The position numbers and the translations under genes are program-made. The notes under the pieces are model-generated. The model was not told the DNA's origin, searched no databases, and saw nothing but the letters and a program-made list of their open reading frames with translations. Shown here in pieces: positions 37,753-46,311 of a stretch of DNA of 64,000 nt; within the stretch, counting starts at the first letter, position 1, and every line of letters starts with the position of its first letter. The DNA comes from Mucilaginibacter daejeonensis (lineage in GTDB: Bacteria; Bacteroidota; Bacteroidia; Sphingobacteriales; Sphingobacteriaceae). Location of the stretch: positions 4,650,001 through 4,714,000 of the forward strand of contig NZ_CP086068.1 of the NCBI RefSeq assembly GCF_020783335.1. Direction: 5' to 3'.

Positions 37753-38916
37753 TTGAGCACTCTTACACCGGCACAACGTACATGGCAAATATTTCAACGC
37801 AACCGATCAGCCCTTGCGGGCATGGTGATCATTGCGCTGGCCGTGCTGGCTGCGATATTGGGCTACCTGATCATGCCCGATAGCTCGCCCAACGGCAACA
37901 ACATGTCGTTACCTCTGAGCCTTAAAAAGCCCGGAGCTAGTTTTACCCTCTTACTTGTCCCCAAGACCGACCAGATCGAGCACACCAATATCTTTCAGAG
38001 AATGCTATACGGGCAGCCTGTCATCAACAACGAAGTGCCTATCACCGGTTACAGCTTTAAAGGCGATTCCATCCTCATCGACGAATACATCAGCGATGAG
38101 GATAAGCCCGAGCGAAAGGCCTTCCATTTACACGAGGTACTCACCGGCCGCCCTATGCCTGCGGGCAGTTCCATGGGCGGGCATAAAGATGTATACCAAG
38201 CCCAGATCCGGCAAAAACATATCATTGACCGTACCTTTTGGCTGGGGAGCGATATTTATGGCCGCGACCTGCTGAGCCGCATCATATTAGGTGCCCGCAT
38301 ATCACTGGCGGTGGGCATTATGGCCGTGCTGATCAGTTTGCTCATCGGAGTAAGCGTAGGCGCACTGGCCGGCTATTATGGTGGAAAGGTAGATGCCGTG
38401 CTAAGCTGGCTCATGAACATCCTGTGGTCGTTACCAGCACTGCTGCTGGTGATCGCCTTATCATTCGCGCTGGGTAAAGGGCTTTGGCAGATCTTCATCG
38501 CGGTGGGGTTATCTATGTGGGTGGAGGCGGCACGCTTGGTACGCGGGCAGGTGATCAGCCTTAAGCAAGCCGAATACATTGAGGCGGCCCGGGCATTGGG
38601 TTATAATGACCGTCGCATCATCATTAAACACATTTTGCCTAATATGGCCGGCCCGATACTGGTTATAGCGGCCTCCAACTTTGCCTCGGCCATATTATTG
38701 GAGGCGGGCCTCAGCTTTTTAGGCTTCGGGGCGCAGCCACCAACACCTACTTGGGGCGGCATGATCCGCGAGCATTACGGTTATATTATTATGGATGCTG
38801 CCTACCTGGCCTTGCTGCCCGGTGTGGCCATTATGCTTATGGTTTATGCGTTCAATCTGGTGACCACCGGCCTGCGCGACGCTTTTGATATAAGATCACA
38901 AAACATTCGGTTGTGA
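37753..38916 (+). CDS. DppC/OppC-type ABC transporter permease
   Basis: Permease of 387 residues. It begins at a TTG (37753), needed to give the usual OppC-like N-terminal segment (TPAQRTWQIFQRNRSALAG) before helix 1. A periplasmic insert of about 130 residues follows, then the core domain with five helices starting GRDLLSRIILGARISLAVG, and the EAA loop EAARALGYNDRRIIIKHILP that contacts the ATPase. No DppB, ATPase or binding-protein gene is adjacent. Substrate likely oligopeptides by family, but unproven. The SpoIIE phosphatase gene follows after 36 nt. Confidence 0.9.
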   Translation: MSTLTPAQRTWQIFQRNRSALAGMVIIALAVLAAILGYLIMPDSSPNGNNMSLPLSLKKPGASFTLLLVPKTDQIEHTNIFQRMLYGQPVINNEVPITGYSFKGDSILIDEYISDEDKPERKAFHLHEVLTGRPMPAGSSMGGHKDVYQAQIRQKHIIDRTFWLGSDIYGRDLLSRIILGARISLAVGIMAVLISLLIGVSVGALAGYYGGKVDAVLSWLMNILWSLPALLLVIALSFALGKGLWQIFIAVGLSMWVEAARLVRGQVISLKQAEYIEAARALGYNDRRIIIKHILPNMAGPILVIAASNFASAILLEAGLSFLGFGAQPPTPTWGGMIREHYGYIIMDAAYLALLPGVAIMLMVYAFNLVTTGLRDAFDIRSQNIRL

Positions 38917-38952
38917 ACAAAATTTTCTAATTTAGGACACCTTACAACAAAA

Positions 38953-40191
38953 ATGCAGAATATAGACGACGCGTCGGGCGAGGATGAACTGATCAAACTG
39001 CTATTGAAAAGGCAGTGGGAGCTTAACTCCCTGCTCGAGGTCACACAGGCTATCAACAAGAACACCACTGCACCGGTGTTGCTGCAAATGCTGGAAGTTA
39101 TTTTAAAGAACTACTTGCAGGTAGGGAAGTTGCGCTTTTTGATCGAGAAGCAAGGCAGCTATGTTTGCGTTTCTAAATACGGCGGCGAGTTCGAAGGCGT
39201 ATCTGTACTGCATAAGGCCTGCACCATCCTCAAAAAAGCCAAGACCCCGACCACGTTAAAAGGACACACTGATAAGGTACTCTCTCAATACAACTACTTC
39301 ATCCCCATCTATCATAAGAACAAGCCTTTGGCTTACGCCCTCATTGGCGATTTTACGCTATCGGGTGAGATGATGAGCAATGACCTTAACTTCATGCAAA
39401 CCCTCATTAACGTGATCGTGGTGGCATTGGAGAATAAAAAGCTATTCAGGGAGCGCTTACAGGCCGAACGTTTTCAGCGCGAGATGGAGCTGGCCGTTGA
39501 GGTACAGAACATGCTGATCCCGGTAAAGACCCACAAGGATCACGCCGTCGAGGTAAGCGCCAAGTACCTGCCTCACCAGGATATCGGTGGCGATTACTTT
39601 GACTTTTTCCGCATCAACAACGATGAATTTATTTGGTGCATTGCCGACGTATCGGGTAAAGGTATCGCCGCAGCCTTGCTGATGGCCAACTTTCAGGCCA
39701 GTTTGCGTGCCTGGGCCACCGTGGAGAACGACCTGGGCAACGTGGTGCAAAAGCTCAACAGCATTGTGATCCGCAATACCAAAGGCGAGCGTTTCATCAC
39801 CCTTTTCCTGGCCAAATACAACGAGCGGAGCCGCAAACTCTGCTACGTGAACGCAGGTCATAATCCTACCATGCTCTTTAATGGTACACAGGTGCAAAAT
39901 CTCAAGACCGGCACCACCATGATCGGCGTATTTGACGAGCTGCCCTTCCTTACCCAAGGGGATGTTACCGTTGAACCCGGATCGCTGGTATTCAACTATA
40001 CCGATGGTTTGATGGACTACGAGCAGGACCAGGACAATCGCTGGAACGAAGAGCGTCTGTCGGCCTACATCACTGAGCATGGCCACAACCCTCCCGAAAA
40101 ATTCAACAAGGGATTGATGGATCACTTGGGCCGGGTGATCAAAGGCAAACGTATCGACGATATCACCCTCCTCACCATTAAGATCCTTTAA
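38953..40191 (+). CDS. SpoIIE-family protein phosphatase with N-terminal GAF-like domain
   Basis: PP2C-type Ser/Thr phosphatase of 412 residues, soluble. A GAF-like sensory domain occupies about 15-170. After a coiled coil (RERLQAERFQREMELAVEVQ) the phosphatase domain shows DIGGDYFDFF, ADVSGKGIAAALLMA (metal-binding Asp), YVNAGHNP, FNYTDGLMD and the terminal DDITLLTI. Such RsbU-like enzymes usually dephosphorylate anti-sigma antagonist proteins, but no STAS or RsbW homolog is nearby. It may share a transcript with the permease. Confidence 0.93.
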   Translation: MQNIDDASGEDELIKLLLKRQWELNSLLEVTQAINKNTTAPVLLQMLEVILKNYLQVGKLRFLIEKQGSYVCVSKYGGEFEGVSVLHKACTILKKAKTPTTLKGHTDKVLSQYNYFIPIYHKNKPLAYALIGDFTLSGEMMSNDLNFMQTLINVIVVALENKKLFRERLQAERFQREMELAVEVQNMLIPVKTHKDHAVEVSAKYLPHQDIGGDYFDFFRINNDEFIWCIADVSGKGIAAALLMANFQASLRAWATVENDLGNVVQKLNSIVIRNTKGERFITLFLAKYNERSRKLCYVNAGHNPTMLFNGTQVQNLKTGTTMIGVFDELPFLTQGDVTVEPGSLVFNYTDGLMDYEQDQDNRWNEERLSAYITEHGHNPPEKFNKGLMDHLGRVIKGKRIDDITLLTIKIL

Positions 40192-40493
40192 CCAGGCCCG
40201 CATCTCCGACCGAAAGCTATTTCATCAAAACATCAACGTTCCTGAACGATCGTTACAGACGTCACAGCCTGTTACAGGTTTGTAACACTTGGCCTTCATT
40301 CAAGCTGGTCGCCTGCTTATAAAAATCTGCAAAAACCAATATTTTTCCAGATATCGTCATAAAAACCAACATCTTGAACCAACTTTATACTAAGCGGCCG
40401 TGATCACCGTAAATAGTAAGTAAAGGCGAACCGACCGATCACCCTTGAGGCTTTGGATAGGTTTGATTAACTTTAACCTTCATTAATTAGTGT
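40192..40493. other. Intergenic region with an inverted repeat
   Basis: A 302-nt spacer before rnhB, with TGTTACA-GGTT-TGTAACA (40270-40287), a perfect 7-bp inverted repeat, and a direct repeat of GTTACAG 19 nt upstream. No gene was seen. Confidence 0.4.
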
Positions 40494-41150
40494 ATGGCAA
40501 GAACAACGGTCAAGATCAAAAAGGTGGTCAAAGCGCCCGCAAAAGGGGTAAGGGCTTTGCTGGCCCGCTACCAGCATGAGCTAATCGAGGCGGGTTGCGA
40601 TGAGGCCGGCCGGGGCTGTTTGGCGGGTCCGGTATTCGCCGCTGCTGTGATACTTCCGCCTGATTTTGAACATGCTTTGCTGAATGACTCCAAGCAACTT
40701 ACTGAAGCCGAGCGCTATCTGTTACGGGCTGAGATAGAGCAATGCGCGTTGGCCTATGCCGTGGCATCGGTAGATAATTTAGAGATCGATCAGATCAACA
40801 TCCTGAACGCCTCGTTCCTGGCCATGCACCGCGCCCTGGATATGCTGAGCATCAAACCCGAATTTGTGATCATTGATGGCAACCGCTTTAATAAATATGG
40901 CACCATCCCTCATCAATGTATTATACAGGGCGATGGCAAATATTTCAGCATAGCGGCAGCATCGGTACTGGCCAAAACTTACCGTGACGACCATATGGCC
41001 CAGCTTGCCTTGGAGCACCCTGAGTACGATTGGCATAGCAATAAAGGTTATCCTACCATCAAGCACCGGTCAATGGTATTGCAGCACGGGTTCACGCCTT
41101 ACCACCGCCGAACTTTTAGTGTCACAGATCCGCAACTAAGTATATTTTAA
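40494..41150 (+). CDS. rnhB: Ribonuclease HII
   Basis: Endonuclease that cuts RNA in RNA:DNA hybrids, including single ribonucleotides. The 218 residues include a basic N-terminal extension of about 25, then the active-site start GCDEAGRGCLAGPV with Asp36 and Glu37. Other family motifs are LNDSKQLTEAERYLL, FVIIDGNRF and AAASVLAKTYRD (metal Asp). The glycosyltransferase gene follows after 51 nt. Confidence 0.96.
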   Translation: MARTTVKIKKVVKAPAKGVRALLARYQHELIEAGCDEAGRGCLAGPVFAAAVILPPDFEHALLNDSKQLTEAERYLLRAEIEQCALAYAVASVDNLEIDQINILNASFLAMHRALDMLSIKPEFVIIDGNRFNKYGTIPHQCIIQGDGKYFSIAAASVLAKTYRDDHMAQLALEHPEYDWHSNKGYPTIKHRSMVLQHGFTPYHRRTFSVTDPQLSIF

Positions 41151-41201
41151 TTTGGTTAGGGTCGCAAGGCTTGATACTTTTGTTAGCAACCAATTCGCCT
41201 T

Positions 41202-42413
41202 GTGAATATCCTCATTGTTACCCATCTTGCTCCTTTTCCGCAAAATAGCGGCTATCCGATCGTGGTGGGTAACACGATCAGAGGCTTGGTCGATACCGGT
41301 CATCAGGTATCCTTGTGCTCACTTGACCCACATCCACATAAGGATCATGAGGACCATACTGACGAGCTGATCAGCCGGATCAAATACCAGCGCCACACCA
41401 TCGATACCAGTATATCGGCCACACAAGCCTTTTTAAGCTTATTTAATGGTAAGCTCTACACCATTGATCGGTACTATGACAGTCAGATCGAGCATGCACT
41501 GATCAAAGAAGTAGCCGCCGGAAACTACGATATCATCCAATTCGAAGGTCTCTATGTAACGCCTTACCTGGCCGCAGTACGCAAAAGCACTAAGGCTAAG
41601 GTGATCTACCGTGCGCACCACATCGAGTACCTGGTTTGGGAACGGCTGGCCAAGCAAAAGAACGATCCCGCCAAAAAGTTCTATCTGAATTTGATCGCCA
41701 AACGCATACGCCTGTATGAGACCAAGCAGTTTGACCTGTTCGACGCCGTGGCGGTATTCACCGATCAGGATAAAGAATGTATCAAAGGGCATTGCAACAA
41801 GCAATTGTCGGTTGAGATCCTACCCGTTGGACTTGACCTTGAACGCTACCGCCCTGACCATAAACGTACGGAGTTCCCGAGCCTGTTCTTTTTGGGCGCC
41901 ATGGATTGGATGCCCAATCGTGAAGGGATCGAGTGGTTCCTGGAGAATTTTTCGAACGAGCTGGTGAACGGTGATCTGCGCACCCGCTTTTACGTGGCTG
42001 GTAATGACATTCCGGAGCGTTTTGATGACTACGAGGTGGTGGGCAAGATCTTCATTCATGGAGAGGTAGATGATGCCTTGGAATTTGTGAACAGCAAAGC
42101 GATCATGATCGTGCCGCTGCTTTCGGGCGGGGGCATGCGGGTGAAGATCGTGGAGGGCATGGCCATGCAGAAATGCATCATATCCACATCGTTAGGTGCC
42201 GAAGGTATCAACTACTCCAATGGCGAGAACATCCTCATCGCCAATACGCCGCAGGAGTTCCACCGGGCCATTAAGCGCTGCATCACCGATGAGAACTATT
42301 GCCGCCGCATAGGCCGCAATGCAAGGGCCCTGGTGGAGGAACAGCACGAGACCCATAAGATCAGCCAGCGCCTGGCCGATTTTTACCAACGCACGCTTTT
42401 GGCCGGTTCTTAG
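41202..42413 (+). CDS. Glycosyltransferase family 4 protein
   Basis: GT-B fold glycosyltransferase of 403 residues, with a GTG start. The N-terminal acceptor domain has LAPFPQNSGYPIVVGNTIRG, and the C-terminal nucleotide-sugar domain has FFLGAMDWMPNREGIEWFLE and VPLLSGGGMRVKIVEGMAM (donor-binding EX7E-like segment). Sugar donor and acceptor are not evident. It is followed 43 nt later by gcvT, and preceded by rnhB. Confidence 0.9.
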   Translation: MNILIVTHLAPFPQNSGYPIVVGNTIRGLVDTGHQVSLCSLDPHPHKDHEDHTDELISRIKYQRHTIDTSISATQAFLSLFNGKLYTIDRYYDSQIEHALIKEVAAGNYDIIQFEGLYVTPYLAAVRKSTKAKVIYRAHHIEYLVWERLAKQKNDPAKKFYLNLIAKRIRLYETKQFDLFDAVAVFTDQDKECIKGHCNKQLSVEILPVGLDLERYRPDHKRTEFPSLFFLGAMDWMPNREGIEWFLENFSNELVNGDLRTRFYVAGNDIPERFDDYEVVGKIFIHGEVDDALEFVNSKAIMIVPLLSGGGMRVKIVEGMAMQKCIISTSLGAEGINYSNGENILIANTPQEFHRAIKRCITDENYCRRIGRNARALVEEQHETHKISQRLADFYQRTLLAGS

Positions 42414-42456
42414 TCTATTTTTAGTTACTTTTGCCGGTAACGAAATCCCTGTTTTA

Positions 42457-43536
42457 ATGAAAAATACTGCTTTGACCGAAGTACATATACGCGAGGGTGC
42501 CAAGATGGTGCCGTTCGCTGGTTACAACATGCCCGTACAATACGCCGGGATCAATGCCGAGCATGACACCGTGCGTAAGGCAGTAGGCGTTTTTGACGTA
42601 AGCCACATGGGTGAGTTCATCCTGAAGGGCGACGGCGCGCTTGACCTGATCCAACAGGTGACCAGCAACGATGCCTCTAAATTGTATGATGGTAAAGTGC
42701 AGTACTCTTGCCTGCCTAACGAAAATGGCGGCATCGTTGACGACCTGCTGGTGTATCGTATAGACGAGAAGACCTATATGCTGGTAGTGAACGCTTCTAA
42801 CATCGAAAAGGATTGGAACTGGATCAGCAAGTACAATACTTACGGTGTGGACATGAAGGACATCTCTGACCGTACCTCGCTGCTCGCCATCCAAGGCCCT
42901 AAAGCTACGGAAGCACTGCAAAGCCTGACCGATATCGACTTGGGTTCAATGGAGTATTACACCTTCAAAAAAGGCCAATTCGCGGGTATCGATAATGTGC
43001 TGGTATCGGCCACAGGTTATACCGGTGCCGGCGGTTTCGAGATCTATTTTGATAACGAGCATGCCGAAGCTATCTGGAACGCGGTGTTCAAAGCAGGCGA
43101 GCCATACGGAATCAAACCGATAGGCCTTGGCGCACGTGATACTCTGCGTTTAGAGATGGGCTTTTGTTTATACGGTAATGACATTGATGACAGCACATCT
43201 CCACTGGAAGCTGGCTTAGGATGGATCACTAAATTCACCAAACCCTTCACCAACAGCGAGGCCTTGCAGGAGCAAAAAGCGCAAGGCGTCAGCAAAAAGC
43301 TGGTAGGTTTTGAAATGGTAGAGCGTGGCATTCCCCGCCATGATTATGAGGTGGTTAATGCAGAGGGTAACAACATCGGTCGCGTGACGTCAGGTACCCA
43401 ATCGCCATCATTGCAAAAAGCCATCGGTATGGGTTATGTAGATAAGGCTTATGCCAAAGAAGGCAGCGAGATCTACATTAAGATCCGTGACAATAAAGTA
43501 AAGGCACAAGTAGTTAAGCTACCTTTCATCAAATAA
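42457..43536 (+). CDS. gcvT: Aminomethyltransferase, glycine cleavage T protein
   Basis: T protein of the glycine cleavage system, transferring the methylene group from the H-protein to tetrahydrofolate with release of ammonia. The Met at 42457 (MKNTALTEVHIREGAKMVPF) gives the usual start of 359 residues; earlier starts lie inside the glycosyltransferase gene. Seen: FAGYNMPVQYAGINAEH, FDVSHMGEF, VSATGYTGAGGFEIYF and GLGARDTLRLEMGFCLYG. No gcvH or gcvP is adjacent and no glycine riboswitch was found upstream. Confidence 0.96.
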   Translation: MKNTALTEVHIREGAKMVPFAGYNMPVQYAGINAEHDTVRKAVGVFDVSHMGEFILKGDGALDLIQQVTSNDASKLYDGKVQYSCLPNENGGIVDDLLVYRIDEKTYMLVVNASNIEKDWNWISKYNTYGVDMKDISDRTSLLAIQGPKATEALQSLTDIDLGSMEYYTFKKGQFAGIDNVLVSATGYTGAGGFEIYFDNEHAEAIWNAVFKAGEPYGIKPIGLGARDTLRLEMGFCLYGNDIDDSTSPLEAGLGWITKFTKPFTNSEALQEQKAQGVSKKLVGFEMVERGIPRHDYEVVNAEGNNIGRVTSGTQSPSLQKAIGMGYVDKAYAKEGSEIYIKIRDNKVKAQVVKLPFIK

Positions 43537-43649
43537 CAAGTTCATTTATTAGTTTTTATAGCGAAGAACGAAGCGAGATCTGCTCAGGCTCTAATAGCTG
43601 TAAACGGTCAAGTTCGCTTCCTTCCACCGCCATAACGTTCATATCTTAA

Positions 43650-44369
43650 ATGCAAAAGCTCGCACTCGAAGTTTGCCTTACCCCCGCACTTATTCCATTA
43701 TATAAGGTCGAAGATAGCATTGTAATCATTATCGATATTTTCAGGGCCACTTCATCCATTTGTTACGGCATTGGCAACGGTGCCGAGGCAATCATTCCGG
43801 TGTCGGAGGTGGAGGAATGTGCGGCCTATCGCGATAAAGGTTTCGACTATCTGTTAGCTGCGGAGCGTAATGGAGAAGTAGTGAGCGGGTTCGATTTTGG
43901 CAATTCGCCATTTGCTTATACAGCTGAAAAGGTATCCGGCAAAACGGTAGTATTGACCACTACCAACGGTACCCATGCCCTGCACTTATCGCGCGCGGCC
44001 AAAAAGGTGGTCATTGGCTCGTTCCTGAACCTTACCGCCTTGTGCGATTGGTTAAAGACTCAAAATGAGAATATCCTGCTGGTATGCGCTGGGTGGAAGA
44101 ACAACTTCAATTTGGAGGACACTCTTTTTGCAGGAGCAGTGATCGAGCAGCTTAAAGGCGATGGATACCAACTGGACGACCCGGCCCTGGCCGCTAACGA
44201 TCTTTACCAGTTAGGCAAGCACGATATCAGCGATTACCTGAAAAAGACATCGCACGGCGAACGCTTGAAAAAATTGGGTATCGAGAAGGATATCGCGTTC
44301 TGTTTACAGATCGATATCACCACCGCCATACCGATACTTGATGGTGAGAAACTCGTGAAATTAACTTAA
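43650..44369 (+). CDS. comB: 2-phosphosulfolactate phosphatase family protein
   Basis: Protein of 239 residues matching ComB, a Mg-dependent phosphatase acting on 2-phosphosulfolactate. Visible motifs are VIIIDIFRATSSICYGIGNG and VVLTTTNGTHALHLS. ComB was defined in coenzyme M synthesis of methanogens; no coenzyme M genes are here, so in this organism it more likely belongs to sulfolactate metabolism. Monocistronic with a terminator downstream. Confidence 0.88.
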   Translation: MQKLALEVCLTPALIPLYKVEDSIVIIIDIFRATSSICYGIGNGAEAIIPVSEVEECAAYRDKGFDYLLAAERNGEVVSGFDFGNSPFAYTAEKVSGKTVVLTTTNGTHALHLSRAAKKVVIGSFLNLTALCDWLKTQNENILLVCAGWKNNFNLEDTLFAGAVIEQLKGDGYQLDDPALAANDLYQLGKHDISDYLKKTSHGERLKKLGIEKDIAFCLQIDITTAIPILDGEKLVKLT

Positions 44370-44374
44370 AAAAC

Positions 44375-44402
44375 AAAGGCGCTCATCTGATGGAGCGCCT
44401 TT
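44375..44402. terminator. Terminator between comB and the DUF4349 gene
   Basis: Perfect 10-bp hairpin AAAGGCGCTC / GAGCGCCTTT with an 8-nt loop, between convergent genes. Confidence 0.82.
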
Positions 44403-44407
44403 CCTAT

Positions 44408-45277
44408 TTATGCCTGTCTGGCCTTTCGCCTTCTCAACCATTTCCTCAATACAAAGATCACAATGACCGAGATCAGGATGACCGGCCATGCGGTGATGAT
44501 CCCGAAGAAGATGTTCTGCAATAGGTCCCAGCTATTGCTGACGGCCATTTTCAATTTATAGCCAAAGCCATTACCATCATTTTTGGCATCGATGCTGCGG
44601 GTAAAAAAGGTGACCTGCAACGAGCTGTACGCGATCTGCTTGTTCAGATAATTTAATTGACCTTGCGTGGTCTCGATATCTGTGCGGATCTCGTTGAGTT
44701 TGTTCTCCACCTCCAACACGTCCGACATCTTGCTGGCCTTGTCCAGCAGACCTTTGTAACGCTCTTCCAATAATTTCTTGTTGGCTAAGCGCGTGGTCAC
44801 GTCGATAAATTCGGTGGTCACGTCTTTCACACGGATGCTCTTGGATTCGACCCTGTCTGCGGATGATGACACGGCACTCAAAAAGCGGTCAAAGTTTTGC
44901 GCAGGAATGCGCACTTTGAATGTATATTCCTTTATATCAGAGCCTGCATTATTGTTTTGGTTCTCTTCTTCTACATAACCACCTATCATTTTGAGGCTGT
45001 CGGTCAATGCCTTGCGTGCTTTGATCAGATCATTGGTCTCTAAACGGATCTCACCCTCTTTGATGATCTTTTTCGATGTTGCAACGTCGGGGGTTATATT
45101 TCCCGGTTGGTCACCTACTTTGCTCCCTGGCGCAGCTCCGATCAGGTTATTAGCTTCGGCATCAGCCATTGGTGGAGGGGGCACAAGGGTGACCTCACGT
45201 ACCGCATATTTTTCAGATGCTGGCTTACAGCCTATTGTAACTAGGGCCAGTAAGGCGATGATCATTAACTTTCTCAT
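44408..45277 (-). CDS. DUF4349 domain-containing lipoprotein
   Basis: Lipoprotein of 289 residues with a lipobox ending LVTIGC (Cys17). The DUF4349 region covers about 70-280: strands around IIKEGEIRLETNDLIKARKA, a coiled coil (about 175-215, LLEERYKGLLDKASKM), and a C-terminal transmembrane helix (about 262-282) followed by RKWLRRRKARQA. The double membrane link is unusual for a lipoprotein but normal for this family. Function unknown. It is 5 nt downstream of the MazG-like gene, so it is in the dtd operon. Confidence 0.88.
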   Translation of the reverse strand: MRKLMIIALLALVTIGCKPASEKYAVREVTLVPPPPMADAEANNLIGAAPGSKVGDQPGNITPDVATSKKIIKEGEIRLETNDLIKARKALTDSLKMIGGYVEEENQNNNAGSDIKEYTFKVRIPAQNFDRFLSAVSSSADRVESKSIRVKDVTTEFIDVTTRLANKKLLEERYKGLLDKASKMSDVLEVENKLNEIRTDIETTQGQLNYLNKQIAYSSLQVTFFTRSIDAKNDGNGFGYKLKMAVSNSWDLLQNIFFGIITAWPVILISVIVIFVLRKWLRRRKARQA

Positions 45278-45282
45278 ATCGG

Positions 45283-45612
45283 TCAGGGTTTAAGTTTCTC
45301 GTTATTACGGTGCCGGTCTGCGTCGCGGATGCTTTTCTTTTCGAGATTCTTTTCCAAGGCCTCGGTCAGGTCGATGCCCGTTTGGTTAGCCAGGCAGATC
45401 AATACAAAAAGCACATCGGCCATCTCATCGGCCAGGTTGATCTCAGTATCCGACTTTTTGAATGACTGCTCACCATATTGCCGCGCCATGATCCGGGCAA
45501 CCTCACCCACCTCCTCCATCAGTATTGCGGTGTTGGTGAGTTCATTAAAATATCGGATGCCTGTGGTGTTGATCCACTGGTCTACCACTTGTTGAGCTTC
45601 TTTGATCGTCAT
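45283..45612 (-). CDS. MazG-like nucleotide pyrophosphohydrolase
   Basis: All-alpha NTP pyrophosphohydrolase of 109 residues. Metal-binding EExxE motif MEEVGEVARIMARQY and the second acidic helix LADEMADVLFVLICLANQ match MazG/RS21-C6-like enzymes that remove abnormal nucleotides. It lies between dtd (45 nt upstream) and the DUF4349 gene (5 nt downstream) in one transcript. Substrate not determined. Confidence 0.9.
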   Translation of the reverse strand: MTIKEAQQVVDQWINTTGIRYFNELTNTAILMEEVGEVARIMARQYGEQSFKKSDTEINLADEMADVLFVLICLANQTGIDLTEALEKNLEKKSIRDADRHRNNEKLKP

Positions 45613-45657
45613 GGCTAAAAGTAGCAGTTTTTAGTGGCAGTAGCAGTTATAACCTGT

Positions 45658-46116
45658 TTAATGATTCTCCTTATCCTTCGTATCCATGATGATGGTGACC
45701 GGGCCGTCGTTCAATAGGCTGATCTTCATGTCGGCGCCGAAGATGCCCGTGGCGGTGGGTTGGCCGGTAAGCTGGTTCAGCAGTGTAATCATATGCTCAT
45801 ACAACGGAATGGCCTTATCCGGCCGGGCAGCTCGAATAAAGGATGGTCGGTTACCCTTCTTGGTCTGCGCAAAAAGCGTGAACTGTGAGATAAGCAGGAT
45901 GCGCCCACGTACATCAGCCAACGATCTATTCATCAGGCCGTTCTCATCGCCAAAAATGCGCATGTTCACGATCTTTTGAGCCAGCCACTGGGCATCCTCT
46001 TCAGTATCGGCATCTTCGATGCCTAATAACACCAAAAAGCCACTATCGATCTGGCCGGTGATCTTGCCGTCGACAGTGCAACTGGCCTGGGTAACACGTT
46101 GAAGTATGGCACGCAT
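45658..46116 (-). CDS. dtd: D-aminoacyl-tRNA deacylase
   Basis: Removes D-amino acids (and glycine from tRNA-Ala) from mischarged tRNA. The Met at 46116 (MRAILQRVTQASCTVDG) gives the normal 152-residue start; an upstream in-frame Met gives ten odd residues. Family signatures: LLISQFTLFAQTKKGNRPSF and GIFGADMKISLLNDGPVTII, the latter the GxPxT-type active-site loop. First gene of dtd-mazG-DUF4349. Confidence 0.95.
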   Translation of the reverse strand: MRAILQRVTQASCTVDGKITGQIDSGFLVLLGIEDADTEEDAQWLAQKIVNMRIFGDENGLMNRSLADVRGRILLISQFTLFAQTKKGNRPSFIRAARPDKAIPLYEHMITLLNQLTGQPTATGIFGADMKISLLNDGPVTIIMDTKDKENH

Positions 46117-46136
46117 AAGTATAAAGATGCAAGAGA

Positions 46137-46288
46137 TTAGACACAAGAGCCAAGATAGTAGTTGTTTTGATCAAGAAGAAGGCATTGTGTCGGTCGGCTA
46201 TCGAGTAAGTGACTTGACGATCAGCAAGTGCTTCGACAAGCTCAACATGATATGCTCACAGAAGTTCGGTCTTAGCTCTTGCCTCTAT
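46137..46288. repeat. 152-bp element with imperfect inverted ends (MITE-like)
   Basis: TTAGACACAAGAGCCAAGA (46137-46155) and an inverted relative (46270-46288, 15 of 19 matching) flank 114 bp in the dtd-rsgA spacer. The interior includes CTTCGACAAGCTCAACATGA (46231-46250). A third copy of the end sequence precedes thrB. No ORF or transposase is inside, so this is a candidate non-autonomous or dispersed intergenic repeat. Confidence 0.4.
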
Positions 46289-46311
46289 GTTCTTGACTCT
46301 CTTTTCCTTGA

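Noticed and set aside
39457..40203. Open frame of 248 codons antisense to the SpoIIE gene
   Set aside because: Shadow of the phosphatase gene; no motif or plausible start context.
42319..42456. 46-codon N-terminal extension of gcvT
   Set aside because: Lies within the glycosyltransferase gene in another frame; the Met at 42457 gives the normal T-protein start.
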